A stretch of DNA of 64,000 bases from Polynucleobacter necessarius (GCF_900095205.1 NZ_LT606951.1:124001-188000); one strand, 5' to 3'. Counted from the stretch's first letter, positions 38,915 to 49,110 are shown. Program-made: numbers and translations. Notes: generated by a model not told the origin, from the sequence alone.

Positions 38915-39703
38915 TTGAACAGTCTTTTTACTGCCCTCATTGCTAAGCGCATAGTCGCTACTGTATCAGCCTTACTGGTTATTGGGATTGGCTGTGGAGC
39001 TGGCATATGGCAGCTGGGTAGAGCGGACACCAAAATTGCCCTGGCAGCGAGTGTATTGGCTAAACAACAAATGCCAATTTTGAACGCAAATACAAGCCCT
39101 TGGACTTTGGAAGAGGCATCTGAACGTCGGATGATTGCTCGAGGTCAATATATTCTTGAGTCAGCAATTTGGTTGGATAACCGACCTAGGCCGATTCCAC
39201 CTGCTGGTAGCACTAACGCACAATCAGGCTTTTATCTGATGATGCCGCTGAGGCTCGAAGACAGGAATGAGGTTCTGTGGGTAAACCGTGGTTGGGCCCC
39301 AAGGAATAACGAAAATCGGGAGACCCTACCGCCAGTTCAAACACCGAATAAAGTCGTGAATATTGAAGGTATCGTTTTTGCTCAGCCTGGTAGGGTGTAT
39401 GAGTTAGGTGGCGGCAATACGTCTATTGATCCTGGTAAGCCTAGAATCGAGCAGAATTTTGATTTGGTGGCTGAGGGTAAGTTGCATGGATGGCAGCAAA
39501 GCCCATTTATTTTGCGTGAGGTCGAAACCGGCATAGGGGACGGATTGTTGCGTGAATGGACTCCGCTGACAATTGGCGTCGATCGCCATTATGCTTATGC
39601 ATTCCAGTGGTTTGCTTTGGCTTTTGCTGGGTTTTTATTTTGGTTGTTAAGTGGACTGCGGCAATATAAACGTCAAGGTCTTGTGAATGGGGATCAAGGG
39701 TGA
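38915..39703 (+). CDS. SURF1-family oxidase assembly protein
   Basis: 262 residues with an N-terminal and a C-terminal membrane helix (VSALLVIGIGCGAGIWQLGRA; FQWFALAFAGFLFWLLSGL), the SURF1 hairpin layout. Conserved parts are GIWQLGRADTK near the first helix and WVNRGWAPRN. Bacterial SURF1 helps insert haem a in subunit I. The start is taken as TTG 38915; no ATG lies in frame before the helix, so the exact start is uncertain. Its stop overlaps the next gene. Confidence 0.88.
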   Translation: MNSLFTALIAKRIVATVSALLVIGIGCGAGIWQLGRADTKIALAASVLAKQQMPILNANTSPWTLEEASERRMIARGQYILESAIWLDNRPRPIPPAGSTNAQSGFYLMMPLRLEDRNEVLWVNRGWAPRNNENRETLPPVQTPNKVVNIEGIVFAQPGRVYELGGGNTSIDPGKPRIEQNFDLVAEGKLHGWQQSPFILREVETGIGDGLLREWTPLTIGVDRHYAYAFQWFALAFAGFLFWLLSGLRQYKRQGLVNGDQG

Positions 39704-40356
39704 GTGATAAAGAGTTGTTAATTCCGGCGTCACAGATTGATGCATCTGCCATTAATGCACGCACTCGCCGTGGTCGCATTCAGATGCTGTTGCTATTACT
39801 TGCTTGTGCTTCACCGGTGATTGCATCGTATTTCGCTTATTACGTCATTAAGCCAGCAGGTGGAAAAACGAATTTGGGAACGCTTGTTTACCCAGCGCAA
39901 GAATTCAACACTGCTTGGCTTGAAACTCCAATGCAGGGTAAGTGGACTCTCCTCATTGCGCGCCCAGCAGGTGAGTGCCAAATAAAAAATGAGAAATGTA
40001 TTGAAGCTTTATTTTTAATGCGTCAGGTAAGAGTAGCCATGGGCAGAGAGAGTGGGCGATTGCAACTGATCTGGGTGAATGTGGATGGTAAGCCTGTTGA
40101 CCCAGAAGTGACTAAGATTTACGACGAGAAAGCTGCTGGTTTAAAGGTGGTTACACTTCCTTTGGATCCAAAGCTGAGATCTGAATTTGAAGATTGGCTA
40201 AATAAAGAAGGGGCAGGTCAGCAGATTCAACTACTTGATCCAACACCCGCAAAAATGATTTATTTTCCAGTCACCAATTCTCCTAAAGAATTTTCTAGCA
40301 TGAAAAAAGACTTGGAAAAGCTCTTGAAGTTAAATCACAAGGGCGAGAATTTGTAA
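39700..40356 (+). CDS. Membrane-anchored protein of the cox assembly cluster, function unknown
   Basis: 218 residues from GTG 39700, overlapping the SURF1 stop. One N-terminal transmembrane helix (MLLLLLACASPVIASYFAYY) and a periplasmic domain with a thioredoxin-like look: MQGKWTLLIARPAGECQIKN, VRVAMGRESGRLQLIWVNVDG, DPTPAKMIYFP. There are two Cys (GECQIKNEKC) but no CxxC or CxxxC motif as in SCO. Proteins at this position, between SURF1 and ctaA, are conserved in betaproteobacteria; a redox or scaffold role in oxidase assembly is inference. Confidence 0.7.
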   Translation: MSDKELLIPASQIDASAINARTRRGRIQMLLLLLACASPVIASYFAYYVIKPAGGKTNLGTLVYPAQEFNTAWLETPMQGKWTLLIARPAGECQIKNEKCIEALFLMRQVRVAMGRESGRLQLIWVNVDGKPVDPEVTKIYDEKAAGLKVVTLPLDPKLRSEFEDWLNKEGAGQQIQLLDPTPAKMIYFPVTNSPKEFSSMKKDLEKLLKLNHKGENL

Positions 40357-41459
40357 TGCCTAGCTTGATCCTATTTCTGGAACTAGCAGCGATTGCCATT
40401 GTTTTTGCTGGCTTGCCCCTCTATCTTTGGAGAAAGCCAGGCTATAGTATTTTTCAAAAACTGAATTGGGTCTTGGTCTTTATGACTTTTGACTTAATTG
40501 TATTTGGAGCATTTACCCGCCTAACCGATTCAGGCTTAGGCTGCCCTGATTGGCCTGGGTGCTATGGCACCTCTAATCCTTTTCATGCACTGAGTGATAT
40601 ACAGCAAGCTGAGAGCGTCTTACCTACTGGTCCCGTCACGGTAATTAAGGCCTGGATCGAAATGATTCATCGCTACCTAGCAATGACAGTGGGCGCATTA
40701 ATTTTGGTGCAAGTGGGACTCGCGTTTGGTAGGTTGAAGAGCTTGGGAAACAGACCCTTGTTTGGCAGTTTCGGTTTGTTGGTATTGGTCTGCGTGCAAG
40801 GTGCCTTTGGTGCATGGACGGTGACTCTTAAATTGCAGCCGATTATTGTTACCATTCATCTGATGTTAGCCTTAGTTTTACTGGCTTGCTTGACTGCATA
40901 TGCACAACAATCATGGGAAGAAAAACTTTCTTCAGTGCGTGTTATTCGGATTCGGCCGATCTCAGCCCAACTGTTATTACTTACTTTTATTGTTTTGTTT
41001 ATTCAGGTTTTCTTGGGTGCTTGGGTGAGTACCAACTATGCGGTCTTGGCCTGTCCCGACTTCCCAACTTGTTTGGGTAGTGCCTGGCCCGACACAAATT
41101 GGGGTGAAGGGTTTACTCTTTGGCGCCAGCTAGGCTTGAATTCCAAGGGCGAATTTATATCCCCCGTAGCCTTACAAACCATTCATTGGGCACATCGTGT
41201 ATTTGCAGCGGTAGTATTCATAGTGCTTGGCACTTTGGGTTTGAGGGCGTTGCAGCTTGCAACTCCCGTTCTATCAGGCCTTAGTAGAGTGGCTAAGCTG
41301 ATGCTAGGAGTATTGTTGTTGCAGATAGTGACCGGTATTTCTAATGTGGTCTTTCAGTGGCCCCTATTGGCGGCTCTATTGCATACCGCCGGCTCTGCTG
41401 CTTTGGTATTCTGTTTGATCAGAATGAGTTTTTGGGCTTCTTGGAAGCCTTTCATGTAA
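40356..41459 (+). CDS. ctaA: Haem A synthase
   Basis: COX15/CtaA-type protein of 367 residues with about eight transmembrane helices that oxidises haem O to haem A. Repeated halves are visible: [20 protein letters not shown] with [12 protein letters not shown] in the first, and [23 protein letters not shown] with [12 protein letters not shown] in the second. The paired Cys and haem-ligating His are present. The start overlaps the stop of the preceding gene by one base. Intact. Confidence 0.94.
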   Translation: MPSLILFLELAAIAIVFAGLPLYLWRKPGYSIFQKLNWVLVFMTFDLIVFGAFTRLTDSGLGCPDWPGCYGTSNPFHALSDIQQAESVLPTGPVTVIKAWIEMIHRYLAMTVGALILVQVGLAFGRLKSLGNRPLFGSFGLLVLVCVQGAFGAWTVTLKLQPIIVTIHLMLALVLLACLTAYAQQSWEEKLSSVRVIRIRPISAQLLLLTFIVLFIQVFLGAWVSTNYAVLACPDFPTCLGSAWPDTNWGEGFTLWRQLGLNSKGEFISPVALQTIHWAHRVFAAVVFIVLGTLGLRALQLATPVLSGLSRVAKLMLGVLLLQIVTGISNVVFQWPLLAALLHTAGSAALVFCLIRMSFWASWKPFM

Positions 41460-41476
41460 AAGAGGATGACATAAGT

Positions 41477-42370
41477 ATGAGTGACTCTAAAACAAACGCA
41501 GCAGTGGCTATGCCACGTTGGCGTCAATATTGGGTTTTAACTAAACCTAGAGTGACTCAGCTCGCCGTTTTTTGTGCGGTAATTGGCATGTTCTTGGCAA
41601 CACCTGGCATGGTTCCTTACTCGGTGCTCTTTGGGGACGTTGTCGGTATCTGGCTTTTGGCGGGCGCAGCATTTGCCGTAAATTGCCTGATTGAGCAAGC
41701 TGTTGATGCCAAGATGAAACGGACTTCTTGGCGACCATCGGCAACCGGTGAAGTGACCCCATTTCATATCATCATTTTTTCTATCATTCTGGGATCCCTT
41801 GGAATGATTATCTTGTGGAATTTCTGTAATCCCCTAACGATGTGGTTAACGCTTGCAACGTTTGTGGGTTATGCGGTGATTTATACCTGGCTACTCAAGC
41901 CAGCCACACCACAAAACATTGTGATTGGTGGATTGTCAGGCGCAATGCCTCCCGCGCTTGGCTGGGCGGCAGTAACCAATACACTTTCTGCAGAAGCTTG
42001 GCTTTTGGTTTTAATCATTTTTGTATGGACTCCACCACACTTCTGGGCATTAGCTTTATACCGGCGCGATGACTACGTGCAGTCGGGCTTGCCAATGTTG
42101 CCGGTGACCCATGGAGAGCGCTTTACGCTTTTAAATATCGTGCTGTACACCCTGATTTTGATTGCCGCCACTTTACTGCCATACATCTATGGCATGAGCG
42201 GTCTCGTGTATTTAATATCGGCCATTATTTTGGGCCTCCTGTTTTTGGCCTATGTAGTTGCGCTATTTATTTCTTATAGCGATGCGTTGGCTAAAAAAAC
42301 ATTTCGCTTTTCCATCACCTATTTATCGCTACTATTTGCCGCGCTCTTGGTAGACCATTATTTCCTCTAA
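41477..42370 (+). CDS. ctaB: Haem O synthase (protohaem IX farnesyltransferase)
   Basis: 297 residues from ATG 41477 (AGAGGA upstream). UbiA-type prenyltransferase with about nine helices; the first Asp motif region is [19 protein letters not shown] (family NxxDxxxD-like) and the second is [19 protein letters not shown]. Converts haem B to haem O, the substrate of ctaA just upstream. The upstream open frame is an overlap with ctaA and not part of this protein. Intact. Confidence 0.94.
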   Translation: MSDSKTNAAVAMPRWRQYWVLTKPRVTQLAVFCAVIGMFLATPGMVPYSVLFGDVVGIWLLAGAAFAVNCLIEQAVDAKMKRTSWRPSATGEVTPFHIIIFSIILGSLGMIILWNFCNPLTMWLTLATFVGYAVIYTWLLKPATPQNIVIGGLSGAMPPALGWAAVTNTLSAEAWLLVLIIFVWTPPHFWALALYRRDDYVQSGLPMLPVTHGERFTLLNIVLYTLILIAATLLPYIYGMSGLVYLISAIILGLLFLAYVVALFISYSDALAKKTFRFSITYLSLLFAALLVDHYFL

Positions 42371-42377
42371 GATTAAT

Positions 42378-42962
42378 ATGAATTTTCTGCGCTTTTGCTT
42401 TATAGCAATTCTCTGCCTAGTGTTCTCTGCTTGTAACCCAAAGCCAGAGTTTAAAAATATTGATATCACGGGCAGTACCGCATTTGGCAAAGACTTTAGT
42501 TTGCTTGATCCTGACGGGAAAGTGAAAACCTTGGCCGACTTTAAGGAAAAAGTGGTGGTGATGTTTTTTGGTTACACCCAGTGCCCTGATATTTGTCCAA
42601 CTACTTTGACGGAAATGCAGCAGGTCATGACCCTCATGGGGTCTCAGTCAGATAAAGTTCAAGTGTTATTTGTCACTGTAGATCCAGAACGTGATACTGC
42701 AGAAATTCTGAAGCAGTATGTGCCTGCATTCGATTCTCGTTTCTTGGGTCTGCGTCCTGCGGATGAAGCATCCTTGGAAAAAGTTGCTAAAGACTTTAAG
42801 ATTTATTACAAGAAGGTGCCCGGTACAAAGCTAGGTTCTTATACGATGGATCACGCGGCAGGTAGCTATGCATTTGATCCAGAGGGTCGCTTACGTTTAT
42901 ATATCAAGCATGCCCAAGGCCCAGAGACCTTGGCTCATGACTTGAAAGAATTGCTAAAGTAA
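42378..42962 (+). CDS. SCO1/SenC-family copper chaperone lipoprotein
   Basis: 194 residues. Lipobox LVFSAC places the lipidated Cys at about residue 19. A thioredoxin-fold domain carries the copper motif GYTQCPDICPTTL (CxxxC) and the distal His in YTMDHAAGSYAF. Helps load CuA in subunit II. Last gene of the oxidase cluster, seven bases after ctaB, convergent with rpoH. Intact. Confidence 0.94.
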   Translation: MNFLRFCFIAILCLVFSACNPKPEFKNIDITGSTAFGKDFSLLDPDGKVKTLADFKEKVVVMFFGYTQCPDICPTTLTEMQQVMTLMGSQSDKVQVLFVTVDPERDTAEILKQYVPAFDSRFLGLRPADEASLEKVAKDFKIYYKKVPGTKLGSYTMDHAAGSYAFDPEGRLRLYIKHAQGPETLAHDLKELLK

Positions 42963-42985
42963 AAAAAGCAGAGTGCTTGCTTAAG
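42961..42985 (-). terminator. Possible weak terminator after rpoH
   Basis: On the minus strand AAGCA-N7-TGCTT is followed by a run of T. The stem is only five pairs and overlaps the rpoH stop, so this is tentative. Confidence 0.35.
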
Positions 42986-43904
42986 CAGCTTGCAGTAAAC
43001 CGCGCATCTTTTTCAGGGCGGCAGTTTCGATTTGACGAACACGTTCTGCAGAGACGCCATATTCACTAGCAAGATCATGTAGCGTCTTAGTGCCATTACC
43101 ATCGGCGTCCATTGCTAACCAACGGGATTGGACAATATTGCGACTACGTTCGTCTAAGGCCATTAGAGCTTGATCTAATTTGGGGCCTTGAAGTGCATCT
43201 GCTTCAGCGCTAGCAATGCGCGCAGTGGGCTCTTGAGAGCTGTCTGCTAGCCATTGAATGGGAGCGTAAGCCGAATCATCATCGCTATCATCGCCTTCTA
43301 GTGCGACATCACCACCAGCAAGACGCATCTCCATTTCTTTAACGTCAGAACCCTTTACACCAAGGGTTCTGGCTAAGGCTTCTACTTCACTCGGAGTAAG
43401 TGCGCTTAAAGTGGGTTTGTTACTACGTAAGTTAAAGAATAATTTACGCTGTGCTTTGGCGGTTGCAGTTTTTACTAAACGCCAATTCTTGAGAATGTAC
43501 TCATGAATCTCTGCTTTAATCCAATGAATCGCATACGAAACTAATCGTGCTCCATTGCTGGGGTCATAACGTTTTACTGCTTTCATGAGGCCAATATTGC
43601 CTTCTTGAATTAAGTCAGCGTGTGGAATGCCATAGCCAAGATATTGACGAGCAACAGAAACAACCAAGCGTAAATGTGAAAGAACTAAAGTTTTAGCGGC
43701 ATCGACATTTTCTGTGTGACGAAACTCCTGCGCAAGATGTAATTCTTCCGCAGCGCTGAGCATCGGTACGCGATTGACGTACGCAATGTAGGAATCGAGA
43801 GTGCCAACCCCAAGGGTTGGCAACATTGGAAATGCAGCCGCCGCCGCAGTCTGCGCGACGGGCAGCTTTTGCAAATTCGGTTTGTCAGATTTCTTTTGTA
43901 CCAT
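42981..43904 (-). CDS. rpoH: RNA polymerase heat-shock sigma factor RpoH (sigma-32)
   Basis: 307 residues. Region 1.2/2 includes YIAYVNRVPMLSAAEELHLA, HLRLVVSVARQYLGYGIPHA and the region 2.2-2.4 core DLIQEGNIGLMKAVKRYDPS with VSYAIHWIKAEIHEYI; the RpoH box NWRLVKTATAKAQRKLFFNL follows. Region 4.2 ends TLHDLASEYGVSAERVRQIE. An N-terminal extension of about 20 residues is Ala-rich. A CIRCE-type operator lies just upstream (43943-43969), suggesting HrcA control. Intact. Confidence 0.96.
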   Translation of the reverse strand: MVQKKSDKPNLQKLPVAQTAAAAAFPMLPTLGVGTLDSYIAYVNRVPMLSAAEELHLAQEFRHTENVDAAKTLVLSHLRLVVSVARQYLGYGIPHADLIQEGNIGLMKAVKRYDPSNGARLVSYAIHWIKAEIHEYILKNWRLVKTATAKAQRKLFFNLRSNKPTLSALTPSEVEALARTLGVKGSDVKEMEMRLAGGDVALEGDDSDDDSAYAPIQWLADSSQEPTARIASAEADALQGPKLDQALMALDERSRNIVQSRWLAMDADGNGTKTLHDLASEYGVSAERVRQIETAALKKMRGLLQAA

Positions 43905-43942
43905 TTTTCTTATAAATATGAGGTGTTAACAACACTTCCATT

Positions 43943-43969
43943 TTAGCACTCTTGTCAAGAGAATGCTAA
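43943..43969 (-). promoter_or_regulatory. CIRCE (HrcA) operator upstream of rpoH
   Basis: TTAGCACTC, nine bases TTGTCAAGA, then GAATGCTAA. The CIRCE consensus is TTAGCACTC-N9-GAGTGCTAA, so 17 of 18 arm bases match and the spacing is exact. It lies 39-65 bases before the rpoH ATG. On the rpoH strand the spacer region contains TTGACA (plus 43953-43958), a perfect -35 hexamer, so bound HrcA would cover the promoter. Confidence 0.85.
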
Positions 43970-43997
43970 TGGTTTTTATTGTCTATAGCTTATTGAT

Positions 43998-44888
43998 TTA
44001 ATTGAATAATTCTGAAGAATATTGCCCTGCTGTAAAGGAGGCTAAATCTTCAATTCCTTCGCCTTTGCCAAGAGCTAAAACACTAGGTTTTGGTCCATCT
44101 TGTAGGGTATGGGCCAACGCACAGATTACCCCACCTTTGGCAGTGCCATCAAGCTTCGTCACAATAATTCCAGTAAGTCCCAAGGCCGCATGAAAAGCCC
44201 TGACTTGGCTAAGACCATTCTGGCCAGTGTTGCCATCCAAGATGAGCAGTGTATGGTGAGGAGCCCCAGGAAGGGCCTTGCCGATGACCCGTTTTACTTT
44301 TTTTAGCTCTTCCATCAAGTGGTCTTGAGTAGCAAGCCGTCCGGCGGTATCAATGATAAGAATGTCGCATTTGCGTGAAATAGCAGCGTGAATGGCATCG
44401 TGTGCAACAGCGGCAGCATCGCCACCTTCTTGAGTAATAACATCTACTTGGTTGCGTCCACCCCACTCTTGTAGTTGATTGCGAGCGGCTGCTCTGAAGG
44501 TGTCCCCAGCAGCCAATAGGACGGATTTACCTTGAGATTGAAACAGTCTACAAAGTTTGCCAATGGTGGTGGTCTTTCCAGCGCCATTTACTCCTACAAC
44601 TAACCATACTTCTGGAGCATTCGCTTTTTGACTCGTAAAGAGTGGATTTGGCAAAGGCTCGATTGCACTTAGTAATGAGCTAACCTCTTGGATGAGGAGT
44701 GCTTGCAACTCCTCTGGGCTTGAGGCTTTCTCTGATTTTGCAGCTTTACGTAGTTTGCTGATCAGTTGTTCGGTCGTAGGTAGACCCACATCACTTTGAA
44801 TGAGTGAGTCTTCTAAAGTATCAAACCAAGATTCATCAACTTTACTTGATTTAAAAAGGGATCCGAGGGTTTTACGTAAGCCAAACAT
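43998..44888 (-). CDS. ftsY: Signal recognition particle receptor FtsY
   Basis: 296 residues, mostly the NG GTPase domain with only a short N-terminal lead, so the acidic A domain is almost absent. Motifs in order: G1 VVGVNGAGKTTTIGKL, the insertion box with AAGDTFRAAARNQL, G3 IIDTAGRLA, and TKLDGTAKGG. Targets SRP-ribosome complexes to the membrane. It lies upstream of rpoH on the same strand and is divergent from the M16 genes. Intact. Confidence 0.95.
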   Translation of the reverse strand: MFGLRKTLGSLFKSSKVDESWFDTLEDSLIQSDVGLPTTEQLISKLRKAAKSEKASSPEELQALLIQEVSSLLSAIEPLPNPLFTSQKANAPEVWLVVGVNGAGKTTTIGKLCRLFQSQGKSVLLAAGDTFRAAARNQLQEWGGRNQVDVITQEGGDAAAVAHDAIHAAISRKCDILIIDTAGRLATQDHLMEELKKVKRVIGKALPGAPHHTLLILDGNTGQNGLSQVRAFHAALGLTGIIVTKLDGTAKGGVICALAHTLQDGPKPSVLALGKGEGIEDLASFTAGQYSSELFN

Positions 44889-44951
44889 AATTGATACAAT
44901 TTAAACTTTGTATCTTATCAATTTAATTCTTGGGATATGGTGATTTAACAG

Positions 44952-46321
44952 ATACTTTCCAATTTACTCCGAATTTTCCTCTTATTTGTATTAAGTGCTC
45001 AATTCAATTGGGCTAAAGGGGCTGAAGCAGTCGATACTCATCAATATCAGTTAAGTAATGGACTGAAGTTGATTGTGAGGGAGGATCATCGCGCTCCAAC
45101 GGTAGCTCATATGGTTTGGTATCGAGCAGGTTCAATGGATGAGGTAAACGGTAAGACAGGCGTTGCGCATGTGCTTGAGCACATGATGTTTAAGGGCACT
45201 CATCGGGTGAAGACGGGTGAATTTTCTCGCTTAGTAGCCGCTGTAGGTGGGCGTGAGAATGCGTTTACTTCACGCGATTACACCGCTTACTTTCAGCAAG
45301 TTGAAAAATCAAAATTAGAAGATGTGATCAAACTTGAAGCAGATCGCATGTCCAATTTGAGTTTTGATGACGCAGAGTTTTTAAAAGAAATCCAAGTCAT
45401 CATGGAGGAGCGTCGTTTACGGACAGAAGCTAATCCCAGTAGCTTGCTTAATGAATCACTCATGGCGACTGCATACATGAGTTCTCTTCATCGTTATCCT
45501 GTCATCGGCTGGATGAATGATTTGCAAAATATGAAAGCATCTGATGCGCGGGATTGGTATCGTAGTTGGTACGCACCAAACAATGCAACAGTGGTAATCA
45601 CTGGGGATGTAGACGCCAAAAAAGTGTTGAGTTTGGTGGAAAAATATTATGGCGCTGCGATTGCTCACGAGTTGCCTGTTCGGAAACCACAGATTGAGCC
45701 ACCTCAAAAAAAAGAATGAAGCAAGGTCCAAGTAAAAGCGCCTGCTGACAGTGCTCAGCTGGCAATGGCCTGGGAAAGCGCCTCGCCTAGAGCCCGAGAG
45801 GCTAGATGATCCCGAGCCATATGCTCTTGAGCCTCTGACAGCAGTCCTCGATGGTTATGACAATGCCCACTTAAATCGCGCGCTCGTTAAGCAAGAAAAA
45901 GTAGTGAATGATGTTGGTGTGGGTTATGACATGATTTCTCGCGGACCAGAGTTGTTTCTCATTAGCGCAACCATGGCTAAAGGTAAGACGGTTGATTAAG
46001 CGCAGGCAAGTATTCGGAAGGCGCTTGATGAACTAAAGCAAAGGGGAATATTGGAATCTAAGTTCAAGAGAATTAAGGTGCGCATTTTGTCAGAGCAAAT
46101 CTATAAGCGCGATTCAATCTTTGGACAAGCTATGGAAATTGGAATTACCGAGATGGCTGGCTTCTCTTGGAGAGATATTGATTACATGTTGGAAAAAATG
46201 CAATCCATTACGCCCGACCAATTTCAGGCGGTTGCCAAACAATATCTGGTAGGAGGGTATGACAATTGCAGTGCTAGATCCACAAGCTCGCCAATCAAAT
46301 ATCAAGAAGGGTAAGAAATGA
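44952..46321 (+). pseudogene. Degraded M16 zinc metallopeptidase (first of tandem pair)
   Basis: Would be an exported insulinase-family peptidase. The expected signal peptide reads LSNLLRIFLLFVLSAQFNW but the frame begins with ATA at 44952, right after an in-frame TAA, so the ATG seems lost (ATG to ATA). The body has the zinc motif HVLEHMMFKGTH and RENAFTSRDYTAY. TGA at 45717-45719 follows PPQKKE; an extra G in 45772-45774 shifts the frame at AMAWK; TAA at 45997-45999 replaces probable Gln before AQASIRKAL; a last frameshift near 46252-46258 precedes MTIAVLDPQARQS. Its end overlaps the second gene by four bases. Five separate defects. Confidence 0.95.
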
Positions 46322-47654
46322 AGTTTGCATAGCAGCTTATTTCGATATGCCTCTTATCTTTGGTATGGCATTGGCAATGCAAATGCAATTTTGCCAATTG
46401 AAAAATTAGACGTCTATAAAGGTGCTAAAGCATATTTAGTACAAACTAAAGCTTTGCCCATGGTAGATATTGAGGTCAGTATTGATGCGGGTGATCGTTA
46501 TGACCCTCTTAATAAGAGCGGTTTAGCAGATATGACTGCAGGCCTGATGAATTATGGCGATCGAGGTGAAAAGGGCGTTATCAGTGAAGCCCAAATTGCC
46601 GATGAAATTGCTGATTTAGGTGCAAATATCGGCTTGTCTGTCGGCGGTGAACGCGCAATTTTATGTATTCGTAGTCTGAGTAGAAAAGACTTGCGCGATA
46701 GAGCGGTTCAATTGGCTGCAGCGATGTTGAGTTCACCAATTTATGATCCAAAAATTGTCGAACGTGAAAAGCAACGAACGATCACGAGTTTGCAAGAGGC
46801 GGAAACAAAGCCCGAGTTTGTTCTTGAGCGCCGCTTTAAAAAATCAGTGTATGGAAACTATCCTTTGGCAAATGCTCCCGCACCCAAATCGATTGCCGCA
46901 GTAACGCCTGCCGATTTATCGCAATTTCATAAACAGTTTTATCGTGGTGATCGCATGATTGTGAGTATTGTTGGTGATGTGGATCGTGCTCAGGCTTATG
47001 AAATCGTACAGGGTTTGTTAAAGCAAATCCTTTCCAACTGGTCAACCTATTCCGAAGTTACCTGAGTTAGATCGCTCTCCTGTTGAGCCCTTAGCGCAGA
47101 GGGCGATAGTGAGTCCTTTTGACTCTCAGCAAGCGCATATCGCAATGGGAATGACAGCGGAAGCGCGTAGTAACCCAGATTATTTCCTTTTGCTCGTAGG
47201 TAACTATATCTTGGGCGGCGGCTTTGTTTCTCGTCTTACGTCTGAGGTTCGCGAGAAGCGAGGGCTAGCATACAGCGTGTTTAGTTATTTTGCCCCTGGG
47301 AAAGAGAATGGCATTTTCCAGGCGGGCTTACAAACTACGAGTGATCAGGCCTCCCTAGCTTTGGATGTGATGAGTTCGACTATCTCGCAATTTATTGCTG
47401 ATGGACCTACGCCATCTGAACTTGAAGCGGCCAAAGGAAACTTAATCAATGGCTATCCCTTGCGTATTGATAACAATCGCAAATTATTAGATAACGTCTC
47501 ATCAATTGTTTGGAATGATTTATCTCTGGATACGATGGATGTTTGGACTAAAAAAGTCGAGGCAGTGACATTGGAGCAAGTAAAAGTGGTATTCCAAAAA
47601 TATCTAGCAATGGATCGCATGAAAATTGTTGTTTTGGGAGCAAAAAATAAATAA
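46318..47654 (+). pseudogene. Degraded M16 peptidase-like protein (second of tandem pair)
   Basis: Partner of the preceding peptidase; family pairs combine one member with the zinc motif and one without. From ATG 46318 the frame reads MKFA then TAG at 46330-46332 (CAG to TAG plausible), followed by signal-like sequence. A frameshift near 46367-46371 leads to NANAILPIEKLDVYKGAKAY and the main domain (LADMTAGLMNYGDRG, YGNYPLANAPAPKSI, HKQFYRGDRMIVSIVGDV). An extra T in 47031-47033 shifts the frame into LPTGQPIPKLPELDRS and the C-terminal domain (NYILGGGFVSRLTSEVREKR). No HxxEH motif is visible. Three lesions. Confidence 0.94.
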
Positions 47655-47658
47655 GTCC

Positions 47659-48263
47659 ATGAAGACCTTGAAGAAGGAGCCACCTAAGAAAATTCGAATT
47701 ATTGGTGGCAACTGGAGAAGCCGTTTGCTGACAGTTATGGATCTTCCTGGCTTGCGTCCAACAACAGATCGCATACGAGAAACTTTGTTTAATTGGTTGG
47801 GACAAGATTTGACGGGCTTACGTTGCCTAGATCTCTTTGCTGGAACTGGTGCCTTAGGATTTGAAGCGGCCTCAAGGGGTGCTGCATTGGTGATCCTGAT
47901 GGAGAAAGATAAAAAGGCTTGCGCAAACCTCAGTGCAAATTTTGCTTTATTACAGTCATCTCCCGCTTCTGGGCATGTAGAGGTATTGCAACGAGATAGC
48001 CTTGAATTTTTAAAGCAACAGGTAGATCGTTCTAGTAATCTCATTTTCATTGATCCCCCATTTCAGGATTCGAGCCTTTTAGACCATGCTGTCATTGAAG
48101 CTAGTAGGGTGTGTGACGACTCTACAGGAGGAGGGATTTATGTGGAATTTCCCTCAACTCGTCAGCGTGAGGAGCTTGAAGCGCTACCTCCAGGCTGGCA
48201 TTGTGAAAATACTTAGAGGCTGGGCAGGTAAAAGCTTGTCTATTTCGCAGTGGAAAAGGCTAA
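47659..48263 (+). pseudogene. rsmD: 16S rRNA m2G966 methyltransferase RsmD with C-terminal frameshift
   Basis: From ATG 47659 the frame has the family features IRIIGGNWRSRLL, LRPTTDRIRETLFNWL, SAM motif CLDLFAGTGALGFEAASRG and catalytic FIDPPFQ. The frame ends at 48216 after WHCENT. One base back in frame, the family C terminus would continue LEAGQVKACLFRSGKG to a stop at 48261-48263. A missing T at 48213-48214 explains it. The truncated 185-residue product lacks the last beta strand (AGQVKACLF). The catalytic core is complete, so residual activity is possible; I call it a probable pseudogene. It follows the M16 remnants and precedes coaD as in relatives. Confidence 0.7.
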
Positions 48264-48299
48264 ACTCTTGCCTGTAGCCGATAAAGTCTTAGGAGTCTT

Positions 48300-48797
48300 A
48301 TGACTGTTGCTGTATACCCTGGAACATTTGATCCATTTACTCGTGGTCACGAGGATTTAGTGCGCCGCGCATCTAGCATCTTTACTGAATTAATTGTGGG
48401 GGTGGCTGATAGTCGTAGTAAGCGTCCATTTTTTACTTTAGAAGAGCGTATTGCTATCGCAAAAGAAGTGCTTGGCCATTATCCAAATGTGAAAGTTGTT
48501 GGTTTTACTGGCCTGTTAAAAGATTTTGCTCGTGAACATAATGCACGAGTAATTGTTCGTGGTTTGCGTGCTGTATCTGATTTTGAATACGAATTCCAAA
48601 TGGCTGGTATGAATCGTTACCTGCTACCCGATGTAGAAACTTTGTTCCTAACTCCATCCGATCAATATCAATTTATCTCCGGTACCTTTGTGCGTGAGAT
48701 TGCCTCGATGGGCGGTGATGTGAGCAAGTTTGTATTTCCATCTGTAGAAAAATGGCTAGTCAAAAAAATTGCCTCCGGCGCTCAGAATAAAGAATGA
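48300..48797 (+). CDS. coaD: Phosphopantetheine adenylyltransferase
   Basis: Penultimate step of CoA synthesis. 165 residues with the nucleotidyltransferase motif [16 protein letters not shown] (TxGH-like), [20 protein letters not shown] and the ISSTFVRE-like loop written [16 protein letters not shown]. Start ATG 48300 follows AGGAGTCTT. Its upstream relation to rsmD is the usual gene order. Intact. Confidence 0.96.
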   Translation: MTVAVYPGTFDPFTRGHEDLVRRASSIFTELIVGVADSRSKRPFFTLEERIAIAKEVLGHYPNVKVVGFTGLLKDFAREHNARVIVRGLRAVSDFEYEFQMAGMNRYLLPDVETLFLTPSDQYQFISGTFVREIASMGGDVSKFVFPSVEKWLVKKIASGAQNKE

Positions 48798-48810
48798 GGC
48801 CTGTAAGTAA

Positions 48811-49080
<270 letters not shown>

Positions 49081-49110
49081 CTCAGCAACTTAAATAAGTG
49101 GGTACTTGGA

